Below, piece by piece: positions 43,236-56,300 of a stretch of DNA of 64,000 nucleotides. Both the position numbers and the translations under genes were made by a program. The stretch comes from Phoronis australis. Its lineage: Eukaryota > Phoronida > Phoronidae. The notes beneath the pieces are model-generated. The model was not told the origin of the DNA and did not search any database. It saw only the letters and a list, made by a program, of their open reading frames with translations. The stretch spans positions 187,564-251,563 of the forward strand of contig NMRA01000280.1 in NCBI GenBank assembly GCA_002633005.1, in the 5' to 3' direction. Positions within the stretch are counted from its first letter, which is position 1, and each line of letters starts with the position of its first letter.

Positions 43236-46200
43236 GTGAGTCTATATTACAAGATGTATTTTTATCGTGTCTTTATTGTTTTGTGGATTAATTTTCCAGT
43301 GTGATAACCATTTCCACATAATTGCCATATTGGTGAAAAAAGTTATTTCTAGTTTATCTGTTTCGATTGTGTTATGAGTGTTTTGCTATTTAAATCAAAT
43401 ATTTTTGGAGCTTTTCCCATAATTTTTCCTTGTATTACGTATCATTTGATGTGCTAGTTTAGCAAAGGACAAACTCCTGTGTGTATCTTAAAGATTCCTT
43501 TTGCGGACTTACGTAATATACTCTGGACACCTGCGTCTTGTTCAATTTCATTTCTATTCGACATTTCGTGTATATACTTAAAATACCGCGAGGATTCTTA
43601 AAGCGGTTATAAACACCCCTTGCATCACAAAACCAACTTCTGATTTAAATCACTTACCGTTGTGAAATTGGTCTCAAATTTTCCATTAGTCAAATTGATG
43701 GGACTTTAGGGCTTCAAAAGAACTGCCTCACGTTCAGTAACGCTAGGACCTCGCTAAAAGGCAAGACTTCGCGAGATTACGTGAGATATTGCCATGCATT
43801 TTAATTGAGAACACGTGACTTTGACTAGGTTTTAGCTAGGTCCTAGCGTCTACTGAACGCACGTCTGGTATTAGTTCGTTATTGCTCGAGATCAGACGCT
43901 TGAAGTTGTCTTGTCACGGCGGGTAATTTGATACGAACAAATACCCAACTGTCATTTTTGCACAATCGAAAATTACTTGTCATCAGCGAAAAGAACAATT
44001 AAGTTGAGACCTGCATTATGTCGGCGAATCATCTAATCCAAAGTTCGCTTCTTGGACGGAACTCTTTCGATATATATTGTTGTCAAATTTCGCGCACATG
44101 CACGAGTCTCTCTCTGCACGGATTAGATCTGAATAACCTTGAAATCGATATGATTACGGACTTTCATTGAGCACTCTGAAAATTCACTTCTCCTGATAAA
44201 TATTAATTTGTCTAATAAGCTTTGTTGGCTACTACCTGTTTAAATGTATGTTCTGTTAAGTATATTGTCTAGCCAAATTGACATTCTGACTTTGAATTGT
44301 TGTGCAAGTTACATATATATGTACACAGTCTGGAGTTTCCCATAAGCATTCGTATGTAGAGATATTAGTTTAGAGCTTCACCGATTGCTTCAGTTTATTC
44401 CTAACACGGTCCATTTCAAATCTCTGCCGTGCAGGCACTGTCGACGTCAGATGTGATTACCTACTAGCCCCAGGTCTATGCGCAAAGCAGGCGAGTCAGC
44501 TAGGAATCAAATGCCTGTTACATGGAAGTATTTGTTGATTAGTGCATGATTTAGATTGAAAGTTTTTTAATTTGTAAAGGCCTGTTTCAGTTGACCAGCC
44601 CTTTATAAACTGAGGTTGAACGCTCTGTCAGACAAATTGCCCAGTTTATAACTAGGAAGTCTGGTGTGGATATAAATCGTTGATGTTGTTATAAGGCCAA
44701 CATATCTGAGCCCGTGTTTGCGAAGCTGTTTGAGAAGCACCTGTAACAAGATGTTTGCCTGGGAATAATCAGGTTCAAAATATAGATGAGTAGTGTCTTG
44801 GCGGAAACCAAAGAGCGGCTCAGTCTGAGTGCCTGGGCCGTAACCTGAACGAAATATTATTTTAGGCCAAAAACATGATTCCGGTCCTGGTCGGTGTTTT
44901 TTTTTTGGAAAATTACGTGGTATTTTTAGTTGATTATTTTTGAGAAAACGGAATTCAACCTCGAACGAGCAGAATTGATGCGAGATATTTTTTACTCATC
45001 GCTTGGCAAATCATGGCGTTTCAAACCTTGCTTACCCTTGGTTACGTGCTTTGTTTAACACGAGAGTCGGCATCTTGGCTGGCATTGATGCGGATAACTT
45101 AAAGAAATATAATTTTTGTGGTCGAAAAACGCAACTTTGGGATTTTTTTAGTAAAATAGACTTTTTAAAGTAATTAGCTTTGATCAGAGCTATAAAACAT
45201 TAAAATCCGGACGCTTTTGTTATTTTATTACCAATTCTCGCCGTTGTCAGCCAGACATTCACTGTAGTCAAGGCCACTGTCTACGATTTAAATACGCTTA
45301 ACATACTCCCCTACTAACGTGTGTGATTTGATTGAGCGGTTGGCTATTCGACTGGAGAGTTATGGGTATCGAATCCGCGCTGCTGCGAATTTCTGTTAAT
45401 GTTGCTTTTCTCGACGTGATTGTCTATAAAATAGGATCACCTGTTGAGCGAAATGTGCTCTTCCGTGCTCGCGGCTCAGCAGAAACGTGATTTTTTCATA
45501 ACCAGTTTCCCTACGGACGAAATTCCCTGCAAAACGGTTCACTTTGAGGATTCAAAACTCCATAAACGAGTTCTTTTTTCCAACTACACAAGACAAAAGG
45601 GTTTCTATTAATATTAATATAAATATTTTGAAAACTCTTTACAAATGGCATACTCAACACGGCAACTCTTCCTGTATTGTTTCGGGAAAAGTCTTAAAAA
45701 CACTTTGTAAAAAAATAAATCAATTTATTTCACCAATTTAAAATGACATTAATCCCAAACCAAATTTATGAAATCTAATCGTGTTTCAGGCCATGATGTA
45801 TTAAAAAATTCACCTGTCTACAATATGGTTATGAATTAGACCCAACGAAAGGGCGATGCTTTTGTACCAAACTCCTACGAAAGGGCGACCTTTTCATCAA
45901 ACCCAGTGTTCACTCTCCATAGGCGGATTTAGGAGGGGGNGCTGCCGTAAGCAAAAATGGAACAGCAAGAGCAACTAGGACGCGGAGAAGGGGTGCCCCA
46001 GATCGCGGCGCTCCCCCTTTTTTTAGTCCACTGGTAGATTTTCCGAACAGATAGTTCACATACCCGGCTCCCGCAACTTCGGGCCTGTGCTGCACATACA
46101 ATCGCACTTTGCCCGATTCCCCGAGACAACATGTTGCCCCCCTTATGGTATCCTAGATCCGCCACTGTTCTCTAAGTGGGTGGGTATCCTAATTTTCGTG

Positions 46201-48693
46201 TTGCCCATAGCGGTAAATAATGTAGCCGTGTACTCCGCCCCCACACCGGACGTTTTAGAATACAAATATTTTAAAATGTTTTTAAATGAGGCGGCAATAA
46301 GTGAACACATTTGTGTTGTCTGTAGCAAACAATGTCTTGCGAAAATTATAAAGATATGTCTCGGCTGAGAAGACAAAGCGTTTTCCAGGAATTCAAACTA
46401 TGTTTGTCTTTTATTGGATATAAATAATATCTGCTGAATGTGCAAACATTCATGGTAGACCTTCTTTAAATAATATTTTGCTTTAAGTTTCGTCTACCAT
46501 ATAGGCCTCGTTATCACCTGGTAGCTTTCCTTGAAGGTTTTGAATGTGTTCTTCTGCTCCGGGGGATATGAGTTTAATCCATAGCCTTAATAGAAAGAAA
46601 ACGAACGGAGTTTCATGGATAAGATCCATACTCACATTAGACAGTGACCACCGTCTCTAGCTGGCCCAGTAGCTAAACGATGTTCACTGTCACGCGCTAA
46701 TGTATACTACTGAGGTCAGATTCCCGTGTACGTATTGCAATTAATCGCAATGGTAACGAGTTAAAAATATGAAAATACCCTTTTGAGATGAAAAGGAAAC
46801 GCCGAATGATGTTTCTAGGTAATTTGTTATACCATTTCACTGAAGATTCCGTGCGTTCTTTTGTTATATGACCCGGTGTTCTTTACAAGAAATAGATAGA
46901 AGCTCTGACACGTATGGTGTCGATGTGCATTTATAATTGCCACTAAACTACACATGGCAACAGTACAATTAGAAATTAAAGCATTTTTATTAAATCCAGC
47001 GTCTTTTTTGTCTTGCGTCGTTTACACCACTCCTTCCAAATGTACATGAGGCAAGTAAGCTGGCAATCTGCCACCGAAGCATACCACCCCCCCCCGTTGG
47101 CTTCGTCGCGTGCGGAAATCGAACTCGCTAGAAGTTGCTCGGATGAACTTAAAGTAATGATAATTACATTTGAGTGCTATCATCTAAACACTAAACATAC
47201 GAAATCAATAGGAAAATACAATTTAAAATTGCAAGATTAGAACAAGTGCACATAGAATAAGATCGATACGGAAAAAAGGAACTACAATTGAACATTGAAT
47301 AACTAAAATGGAAATTTTCATGGATTAAGAATAGATGTGAAAGGAATATTTACCCGAGAGAACAATTTATTAGACATTGCTGCAGATAAGCTAGTCTGAA
47401 AAGATTAGTCTTGAGAGATGATCTAAATGATAAGATCGTGAGGAACGGATCGCCTGAAAGCATTCCGCGCCCGACAGGGAAAACCTCTGTCACTAAATGT
47501 CCTTCTTTTGCTTCGTGGAATGGTAAGAATGCCAACGTCGGAACGATTTATAGAATAAGGAGTTCATCATTCGGCAAAGCAGTATAGTGGTGGTCTTAAA
47601 GCGGCATCAAACCTTCTGTCAAAAACCCCAAGTTTTGATTTAGGCAACTCAGGCTACCTTTATAAAACTGACATTGTCATGTTCATTACTCTGTTGTTTA
47701 ATGGCATGTGGCCTAAATCACTGGAAAGTACGGGCTTGCTGCCTTTCTAAAATGGCTGTGGCGATTTTAAAAGAAATCCTCATCAAATCAACGCAATGCC
47801 TGCTCCTTGCTGAAGCCGAAGTAAGTCCCCATGTGGTTAAGATTTCTCAGGGCTCTGCTCTGGATCATCTGTGCTCTCATAATGACATATTACATCGTAC
47901 GTAACGCCACTTTTTTCTAAACTCAAAGTTTTGAGATAAAAAACGAACCATTAATCATCGTAGTGTACTCGAACATTTTTGATGTGCGGCTGTGCTGCTG
48001 GAAATTTGGCACTCGAGTCCGGGATGGACAGGAAAAGGGGACCCATTTTTGAGAGAGCTTCTCCGTATAGTTTTCTTTCAATGACTTTCTTTGTTCTACA
48101 GCTTGCAAAGTTATACATTTTGTAGAGCATAAACTTACCCACGGTCCGATCGTCAAGTTCGTATGTCCGTTCGATGGGTTATCCTATGATTTCTCTCCAT
48201 GCATATCATCCTCCAATATTGTAGATCGCTCACTTTTTACAGTGTTCTATTTGAATCTGCTTTTCGTCCTACGTTTGACTGACTAAAACTAAAAATCTAA
48301 TTAGCTCTTTATTCGCATAAAATTGGTCTCAAAATATTCGTTGCTATGGTAGGGTATTCTGTATCCGTTACTAGCATCGAAACAATTAGCGATTCAAAAA
48401 AAAAAAACGCTCGAGCTTTGGGCAGGCCAACCCGGCGAATATTTCGGAATGGTTGCATGTGGCCATTGTCTGTGTTGACTTGAGTTGGTAAAGGAACTTG
48501 GAATCGTACTAGACCTACAGCAAGGTATATTATGAGACCGATTTCGTTATATCAGTAAATTGCCCGCTGAACAAGGCAGAATGCAAATTTCATCGAAGAT
48601 TTATTCAAAGTCTTTTTGATCTTTTGGCTCCTGGCGTTACGACCGACGATTGAATCTCTGGCTGCTTCATTTCTGTGCCTTCCGCGGCAAACG
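43236..48693. other. intergenic region between orphan ORF and GPCR
   Basis: No supportable gene. Fragments of the GGTCTCAAA MITE family occur at about 43600-43760 and 48300-48340. A hAT-like MITE is at 45918-46166. A possible tRNA-like remnant lies at about 45330-45395 (TTGAGCGGTTGG... and ...ATCGAATCC), too degraded to call. The rest is unremarkable AT-rich DNA. Confidence 0.5.
45918..46166. mobile_element. short hAT-like MITE
   Basis: The right end, read inward on the minus strand, is CAGTGGCGGATCTAGGATAC; the left end is CATAGGCGGATTTAGGAGG. Ends of the form CAGTGGCGGATCTAGGA are characteristic of hAT-type non-autonomous elements. The expected 8-bp target duplication is not exact here (TTCACTCT beside TTCTCTAA). 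The element contains one N (45940). The minus-strand ORF across it is not a gene. Confidence 0.5.
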
Positions 48694-49674
48694 TCACGAA
48701 CCACCACTGTCCGCGGGGCGCTTTCCGCACGTGATGGCAGTAACGTAAGCATCCCTGAACGATTTCTGCACAATAACGTACACTATGGGGTTGACGCAGC
48801 TCCCCACCCAAATCAGGGCTGAAAACGACATATAGATCTCCGCGCTCAAGCAGTTATTTTTGTCGATAAGATTCAGTACACAAAATGGCCCGTAACAAAC
48901 CCAATACACTGCAAATATTGTAATGAACATTCTGGCCAGTTGGCGGTCGCGTTTAGAGTCTTTGTTTGTTGAGCTGCTGTTTTCGGAATTTACGCGCCTC
49001 ATGCTGGCCCTTGCTTCGTGTACGATTCGAGCGTAGCAGAAAATTATGACTAAACAAGGCAATAATATGCCTGTAGCCACCATTGAGTTGTAAAGAGTAG
49101 TGTTGGTCGCTTTCGAGATGGTGCATCGTGACAGTTTGGGTGAAAATTCAATTGTTGTTAGATCCAGTACAGCTATGAACATTGGCATAAATAGTGGTGA
49201 AACAAGACCGTAGGCTGCTAATATTCCTACCACAGTCTTGCTCTTGAGAAAAGGTTTGTTGGTATGAACTACTGCCATGTATCTGAAAATTGCCAATGCT
49301 GATATTAGAAACAACGATGCTCCGACGAGGTAAAATGACAGGTAACTAGTCAATATGCACCAAGCATGAGAAAATGTCCATTTCTGGGAAACGTAAGAAC
49401 TCATGTAAGTCGGAACTAGAAACACGGTGTAGCATAGGTCCGAAGCGCATATTAGCACAACGAATACATTGCTTTTATTCCGCAAACTTTTTACTCGTAA
49501 TATGGTGAATATAGTAAACACGTTACCGAAGTAGCCCGTTACGAGAAACATGCTTCCAACCACCACCAGGCCTGTTATCAATTCTTCCTGTGGCCCTACA
49601 TCGTCTGGATATGACGTCCAGTCGTCATGACAAGAATCATTTATGTTAGTTTCATTCATTCTCAAAGTCTCCAT
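48694..49674 (-). CDS. class A (rhodopsin-like) G protein-coupled receptor, orphan, intronless
   Basis: Intact 326-aa seven-helix receptor. The extracellular N-terminus has sequons N7-E-T and N12-D-S. TM1 contains G50-N51 (N1.50), TM2 D79 (D2.50, in ICASDL). C106 at the top of TM3 and C184 in loop 2 form the conserved disulfide pair. TM5 has P206, TM6 P263 (6.50), and TM7 NPIVY at 295-299. Intracellular loop 3 is short and basic/Ser-rich (RRVNSENSSSTNKDSKRDRQ). Two unusual points: the DRY motif is F130-R131-Y132, and the TM6 toggle tryptophan is Tyr (CYGP for CWxP). Overall texture is closest to the melatonin/GPR84/moody-like group of peptide or small-molecule receptors, which has many lineage-specific, often intronless members in invertebrate deuterostomes. 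Ligand and subfamily cannot be assigned. It would signal at the plasma membrane through G proteins. Confidence 0.9.
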   Translation of the reverse strand: METLRMNETNINDSCHDDWTSYPDDVGPQEELITGLVVVGSMFLVTGYFGNVFTIFTILRVKSLRNKSNVFVVLICASDLCYTVFLVPTYMSSYVSQKWTFSHAWCILTSYLSFYLVGASLFLISALAIFRYMAVVHTNKPFLKSKTVVGILAAYGLVSPLFMPMFIAVLDLTTIEFSPKLSRCTISKATNTTLYNSMVATGILLPCLVIIFCYARIVHEARASMRRVNSENSSSTNKDSKRDRQLARMFITIFAVYWVCYGPFCVLNLIDKNNCLSAEIYMSFSALIWVGSCVNPIVYVIVQKSFRDAYVTAITCGKRPADSGGS

Positions 49675-51124
49675 CGGTAACCTTCACGTTATAATGAATG
49701 CATCATTGTTACTATCGGATTTGTATTACCATCTAGATTTCACAAAAAAATGTCTTGAGTCCTCTTGACATCGAAATCCCTCCATTTATTGCCGACGGCG
49801 ATTACACGGTATTACTTTCAAGAAAACTCACAAGTACGTCTTCGCAGGCTGACAAAACGATGCATGTGGCGTGTTTTGTGTGACGTTTGCGCTTTCATCT
49901 GATACCTGCAATCAACGTGATTGTACTCAGGTGCGCATGCCTCGATTGTATTGATCTGCTTATGGTTGAAAGGTGCACAGTCGTGTACTTCTATAAAATA
50001 AAAACGGCCAAGTTTTCGCAATCACTGAAGTACTAGCGATTGCTCTGATAATGACTAATTTTGAAACCGCTATTTTTCTGGTTTGAATGTTTTTAAAACA
50101 GTGTTAAAATGGGTGAATTGGTTGAACCACGCGATTTTTCTTTTTTTGTCTATTGTATTTGAAATAATTCATACTCAGCTGTAGTTTTATCAGTGGCGNT
50201 GGGGACAACATTTTGTCTCAGGTAATTGAGCAAAGCACGATTGCATGCGCACACCAGCATGAAAGATAGGGGGCTCGAATTTTTGGACCTTCTAGCCCTT
50301 GTACTAAAAAACAGACGGAGGACTGAAAAACGGGAAAACGATTGCGCGGGTCCTCTGAGTCTTCTTAACACATTCTCCGATGAACAGAAAACATCAAATA
50401 TGCAAAAAGTGGCCAGCACCCTTATTTCACGCCTTGAAACCTTGGCGTCATGCGACGTCAATGTGCTTGAGGTACACTATTTTCTGGGGGTACACAATTT
50501 CATAAGTTTGCCTTGATCACTGTCCACAAAACCGCGCATGCGTGCGGGTCACTTCAGGTAAAGAATCTGCTTCAGGAACACAATTTCGCGGGTCTTTTAT
50601 AGTATTTCACGCGACATCTGTTATCCAACTTCGACCATAAATAACAATGGTCCAGTGCGTAAGTGAGCAACATATAGATCTTAGCTTCCTGCGCACGTCA
50701 GCAGTTACGCAATTTTCTTTTCCACACCCATTTGTATAGAAGTCTTACTATCGGGATTAGTTGCACGTTCAGTTCCACACTTTTCACTGAATATTATGTA
50801 ACTGATTTCCGTACAACGCTCATTATCGACAGTTACCGCCCGGTGTACCAAATTAATAAACCAATCTAAAATGTTCAGTTCTAAAAATATATCCATAACT
50901 TCTGCAGAGGAAACAGCTCAGATCACGGTAAGGAATGTTACGAGATCAACTGAAAGTAAAAGGTCTTCACCTAAACGACAAAATACACCTTCAATATTCT
51001 TCCGTCAATTGTCGAATGTGAGTTTGTATTTTCAATACTGGTCAAAACGTAATTGCTCGACACAAAAACACAATTAGGTGCTAAAGCTATAGTCTCCCGT
51101 TAAGTGTCTTATATTAATGTACGC

Positions 51125-51590
51125 CTGTACATTTAGCCAAGTATCTAAAAATTACAGAATTTAACTCAGCAAAAGTACATGTTTCTGAAAGTAGAAATTC
51201 CGTAGATATTCAGTTTTGACTTCATACCGATCTGCTTCTAAGATCACGTGACCTTAGTTTTTAGGAAAGTTTACCATAACAGAAAGGTACATTCAAAGCA
51301 AAACACGATCAATTACATGACCTAATTTCGTATTAAATAATAGTTCAAGATAAAGTCTCCCAACGCTGCTACAGTTGTACAAATTATCGTCTCGCTTTAT
51401 GGAGCTTTAAAAACGTTTTTATAGATAATAATGTAAGTTCTATTTTTGATAGCTCCTTATTCTAAAGTTGAACATTTTAAAAATAATTCCCAACAGCGTT
51501 TTGGAGACCAGTGTATAAAGTATATCTGAAAGTTTCATATGAATCCGCCGAGCCTCCTCAGAGATACGACATTCCGAAGTTGGCCAAAAA
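51125..51590 (+). repeat. 480-bp interspersed repeat, copy 2
   Basis: See the copy at 40985-41465. Shared landmarks here are CATTTAGCCAAGTATCTAAA, AGATCACGTGACCTTAGTTT, AAGTTCTATTTTTGATAGC and CAGTGTATAAAGTATATCTG. Confidence 0.65.
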
Positions 51591-53108
51591 TTGAAATTTT
51601 CTAAAGTCCCACATAACCATGAACTTGTGTATGGAAAAGTGTGTCAGTTTTGTTGCTATCCTTACATTACGAGGTTTTTGCAAGGTTGAAGTACCAGTTG
51701 TAAGCGCATGGCGCTTATGTCCATAGAACAACACCTATCGTGCACATAGCAGGCAAGTATGGATGTATCCAGTACTCAATTAGTGAGCACTTCATATGGC
51801 TGCATGTACAAAGTTTCAGATGTTTCATTAGAGGTCGAATTCTTATAACAGCGTCTGAAATTACATATCGATACCTCGCAACAGCCACGCGACCGACTTA
51901 CATAAGGCTTCATTGGAATAATGCAGGGCCTTTGAGCTGTCATAAGTTAACTAATACAAGTTTAAAAGATTCCAGGAAGTCCAATTAATCCCTTACCAAC
52001 CAGAGGTTACCAGGACCTATTCCACAAAGGCGAGCATAAATTGTGGGATTAGGTGAATGACTCAGGGTGCACCTGAAAACATCAACTGCACTCGTTTCAA
52101 ATGATTTTATTTCCACCAAACTAAATTACAGATCATTAATCGAAACTAGTAAATTGTCAAGAACATTCACCAAGTGTAACCTAATCACCTGTCCCTGCTT
52201 TCGAATATTGAAAACAAAGTGACAAATGAATAAAAAATGGTCAGAAAAAACAAATGCTGACATTACATGTCGCTGCTCGAACCAAAAAGGAAGTAGATGT
52301 ACTTGGATCTGGAATAAAATGAAAGACTAAAGGCAGACAACGGGAAGACTAGTACATTGTTGTCTGCTAATACGGTGGTAGGTTGGCACACATGATTACA
52401 AAAACATGCAAAATAACTCGGTTAATGCAATTTCCACGCCGGCGTTGCACTAAAGAGAAAAACTTGTTACAAAAATAATGTTAGTTCACAATAACTGCAC
52501 AAAGCATTGCCTTCAAGCAATTGGATTTCTGATGCATTGTCCATAACCAGTTACTCTAGGTTAATCATTTTACATGGCGCTTTTTCTAAACTGTCTTCTT
52601 TACCAATGACTGAGCAACGCCAGCTGAGGATTTATACAACCGTAAATCAAATGATACTGGCAACTGAAACATACTAAAGAATGGAGATTGAATTTTATGC
52701 AAATGATGTTCAAGCTACTCCTCACACAAAATGACAGGCACACACGACTAGATGACAATTCTGATGGGCAGAACATGGGCCTTTCTAATGTTATGATGTT
52801 GAGAGATTTGTCTAAATGCATTCATGACTCTGAATCGGATGACTTAGATATGACACACGCGAAAACGAATGTTCTCATCACTTGTTAAAACTAAAAAAAA
52901 TTATGAATTGCAAATAAGTTACAGAAGAAACAAAACATGTTTGTTCATTACTTTACAATTAACAACCAAAAAACTTGGGTACAATAATTGACCTATCGCC
53001 TGGATTTTGAGTGACGGCTTAACTGATCATTTAGAACTAATCATCACACCTTCATTTCCAAGCCCCATTTTACCCGACAAGCAACACATTGCCGGGTAAC
53101 ACTTATTG

Positions 53109-53114
53109 TTTATT
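53109..53114 (-). terminator. candidate polyadenylation signal of the Mondo-like gene
   Basis: TTTATT on the plus strand, i.e. AATAAA on the minus strand, about 220 bp after the stop codon at 53331-53333. Hexamer evidence only. Confidence 0.4.
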
Positions 53115-53330
53115 AGACGACATTATGCAAGGGGGCGGAGCTTGCGATAGTTCAACTGACATGAGAGAAGCATGTTGGAAGGACACAGTTGGAAAACACT
53201 CTGCAGGTCACTGACATGCAGTTCAGTCACAACGAGATACAATATGATCTGAAAATGTACGCTTTCTACAAGTATGGGTACCAAGAGTCATATTACATTA
53301 AACACACAGAGCTTAATGATCAGTCATTGG

Positions 53331-56300
53331 TCATGACAGAAAATCCGTAGAAAAACCTAGGAAGTCGTCGCCAATGAGATCGGACATGGTTGACGGAGAT
53401 GGAAAGACTGCTTCATACGAATCTTTGTCGTCGTGTTGGACTAGCTGAGCATAGGAGCAGACAGACGATTCGCTGACCTCGTTGGGTTTTGGACTAGTTT
53501 CTCCGCAGACTGCTTGCAGTACCTCATCTTGAAGTCGCTCCGGATGTGTAATGATAGACGTGGACTTGCTGATATTTCGCAATGCCATAAATGCATCTGA
53601 AAAAGTCAAAACATATTTAAGAAAGACGAGCTATGTCCACGTCAACTCAGGGCTAGATTTGGCAATACGTGTGTCATGAATGCGGCTTCAGATTTTGTTT
53701 GGCAACCTCGTAAAAATCCCAGGTTACCACGCCACATTGGAATACTCACTCAAACACTACTGGAAGTAACTAAGAGATGGAAGTTGGAATTGTGTGGCAT
53801 AAACGGGAGGCCCTGATATATTGGGTCCGAAAGGGAGAAATAGTCCATCTACTTGCACCCGAAACATCAAGTTTGCCTTCAGATAACTCATTTATTTATT
53901 TTCGGCACCCATCTATGAGATTTAGCGACTGTAGTTCCCATTTATTAATTTTGCCAGGTCGCATTTGGCGAGATGACGTTATGCTAAGTGTCGAGCCCTG
54001 CAACATCAAGTTGCCCAGAGTTAATTAAGTCTGTTAAGATGCCGAGCAAATTCCAAGCGGCAAAGCAACTAAAGAATTAAACCAAAAGAAACATCAAATA
54101 GTTTATCATGACTAACTTGCAGTGGCAACCACAACATGTAGTGAAATTATTGATTGACAACTTAATGTATGGAAGCTCACTAGATACACACCAAAAAAAA
54201 CAGGTAGAATCTCCAAACAAGAACTCAACTACAACTCAAATATATTTCCAATGGCAAATATTAAATATTAAAATTAAAACCAGCACAATCATAACCACTT
54301 AGCCACAACAATTTACACTACAAGCTACCAACGCTTGGGCATGCTCAGACTGTTCTCAACTCTTGTAACCCACAAGTCTGATACCTGGAGTCTTTAAGGA
54401 GGCATTAAACCCGTGGTTTCCCTCAAAAAAGTTTTGATTAAGGGCACTTATCGTTACGAAATTTATCTCAAAATGTTCCTTACTCAAAATTAGGTGTTAT
54501 TTCAGGGATCCAGAAAACCTTTACAATTCGTTATTTTTTCAGACCAAGCTGAAAGTTTATGAGATTGATCCGAGGATATTGCAGTGTCAGTTCTCCAAGA
54601 GCACAGAGATGACGGTAATAGTCTGATATAACGTGCCTGAATTTTAAGAACCAGTTTTCGCCACTGAATAACGGACATCAGACTGGTTCTCAAAATAAGG
54701 GCACGGTATATCAGACTATTGCCAAGATGACTTTAAAACTGAGAAAGGAACAAGACAAGACAAGACCAATTTTTAACCGTAGGAGGCCTAAATAAACATT
54801 GTTTTTTTATAGAAAGCATGTGTTTAAACGCTTTTAACCTACATCACCTACACACGCCAAACACCAAACTGTGACTTCAGATACAATCTATATCTTACCT
54901 TTACGAAGTGCCTTCAAATCACAGTGACCATCTGCCCATTTGATGCCTTGTTCCACTAAATCAACAGGTTTGTGTGTGTCAACGGACTGAACGAAGCTGT
55001 CAAACATTGGCCTCATGATCTTACTGAACTGAACACATAGTTGAGGATAATTCAAACATCTCCATCTTAGCACATTACTATTTCAGGTTTCTGCATACGT
55101 ACCAAATGTACGCTGGGGACATGGCTTACAGTAAAAATTTTCTAAAAATGTTTATGAAAATCACCTACACAGAGTTGAAAATGACACTTTTTGGAAGTAT
55201 TTCTTTTATGAGGGAGAGGAGGTCTGCCACAAGCAACTTGCGATTTGTACTTTTTTGAAAATGCCGACAATTCCTTAAAACACTGAGAATTAATTCAGCC
55301 ATTCAGTTCTTACTGAAAGTTGAAACTATTAGTATCTTTCACAAACAAAATATGTTGTCGAAAATCCCTTACCAGTGTAGACATTTTTTTCTTGGTAATT
55401 ACCGAGTAATAATTCAGTCATTCATTTCTAACTCAAAGTTGAAACCATTATTTTACATAAAAACAAACTCTCGAGGACCATGTTGGCAACTTCACAACAG
55501 TGGTCACCAAGAATTACATGACGCATTTTCATAACCACAAGCTTACTTTGAAATTTGAGATTGTATTCCATTTACGAAATCACAAAATACCCCAATATCA
55601 AGTTTTACTAATTGTTGGCAAAGGTCATCTTTAAACGCGGTATGTCACTGGTTGCATTAAATGAAGGATACAATCCAATACTTCCAGTTCTCCTTAGTTT
55701 GCTTCTTGACGTGGTCATCATACATTTTAGAGAACGCTGTTGGTTCTGCATTATTTGGAAGTTTGACTTCGTTTCGCACACCACAAGAGGGCAGTTGCAT
55801 CTGGCACTCGCTAAAAATACAAACAATATTTTAGTAAGAATTATAACCCATGATACGTTTTACCACAGTGGTTCAGTCACTGGTGTAAGTTCTTATGAAG
55901 AGAATGCAATTGAAAATGCAATTTTGAAGAAAAAAAAAACAGAAAAAATTAATGCTTGTTGACTTGTGATACCTTGTTGTATTAGGCTGAGACCAAAGTT
56001 CTCTTCAGAGTGAAGTTATCTTCTTAGGAATACATATGGTTTATTCCACCAACTTGTCTATGCCAGACTACATTAAGCAGAGGCCACACCCACTTACCAT
56101 ATTTGGTGAGTCAATAGCTCCACCTCATTCTTCAGCAAAATCACCTGCTGTTGAAGACTCTTCTTGTCATTTTGCAGCTTGCGACAATAATCGGCACCTA
56201 AAAGAACATTGCAATAGTTATACAACCAGCCCAACTAAACACAGAATTCACCTACTCCAGCCTGGTTACACTGAAAACAGACAAAATAAGGGCACTGTTA

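Larger units (their letters stand above)
49675..53330. other. intergenic region between GPCR and Mondo-like gene
   Basis: No convincing exon on either strand. It contains copy 2 of the 480-bp repeat (51125-51590), a single undetermined base at 50199, and the presumed 3' UTR of the Mondo-like gene at its right end. Confidence 0.45.

Noticed and set aside
45929-46165. 78-aa minus-strand ORF
   Set aside because: Covers a hAT-like MITE and reads through an N.
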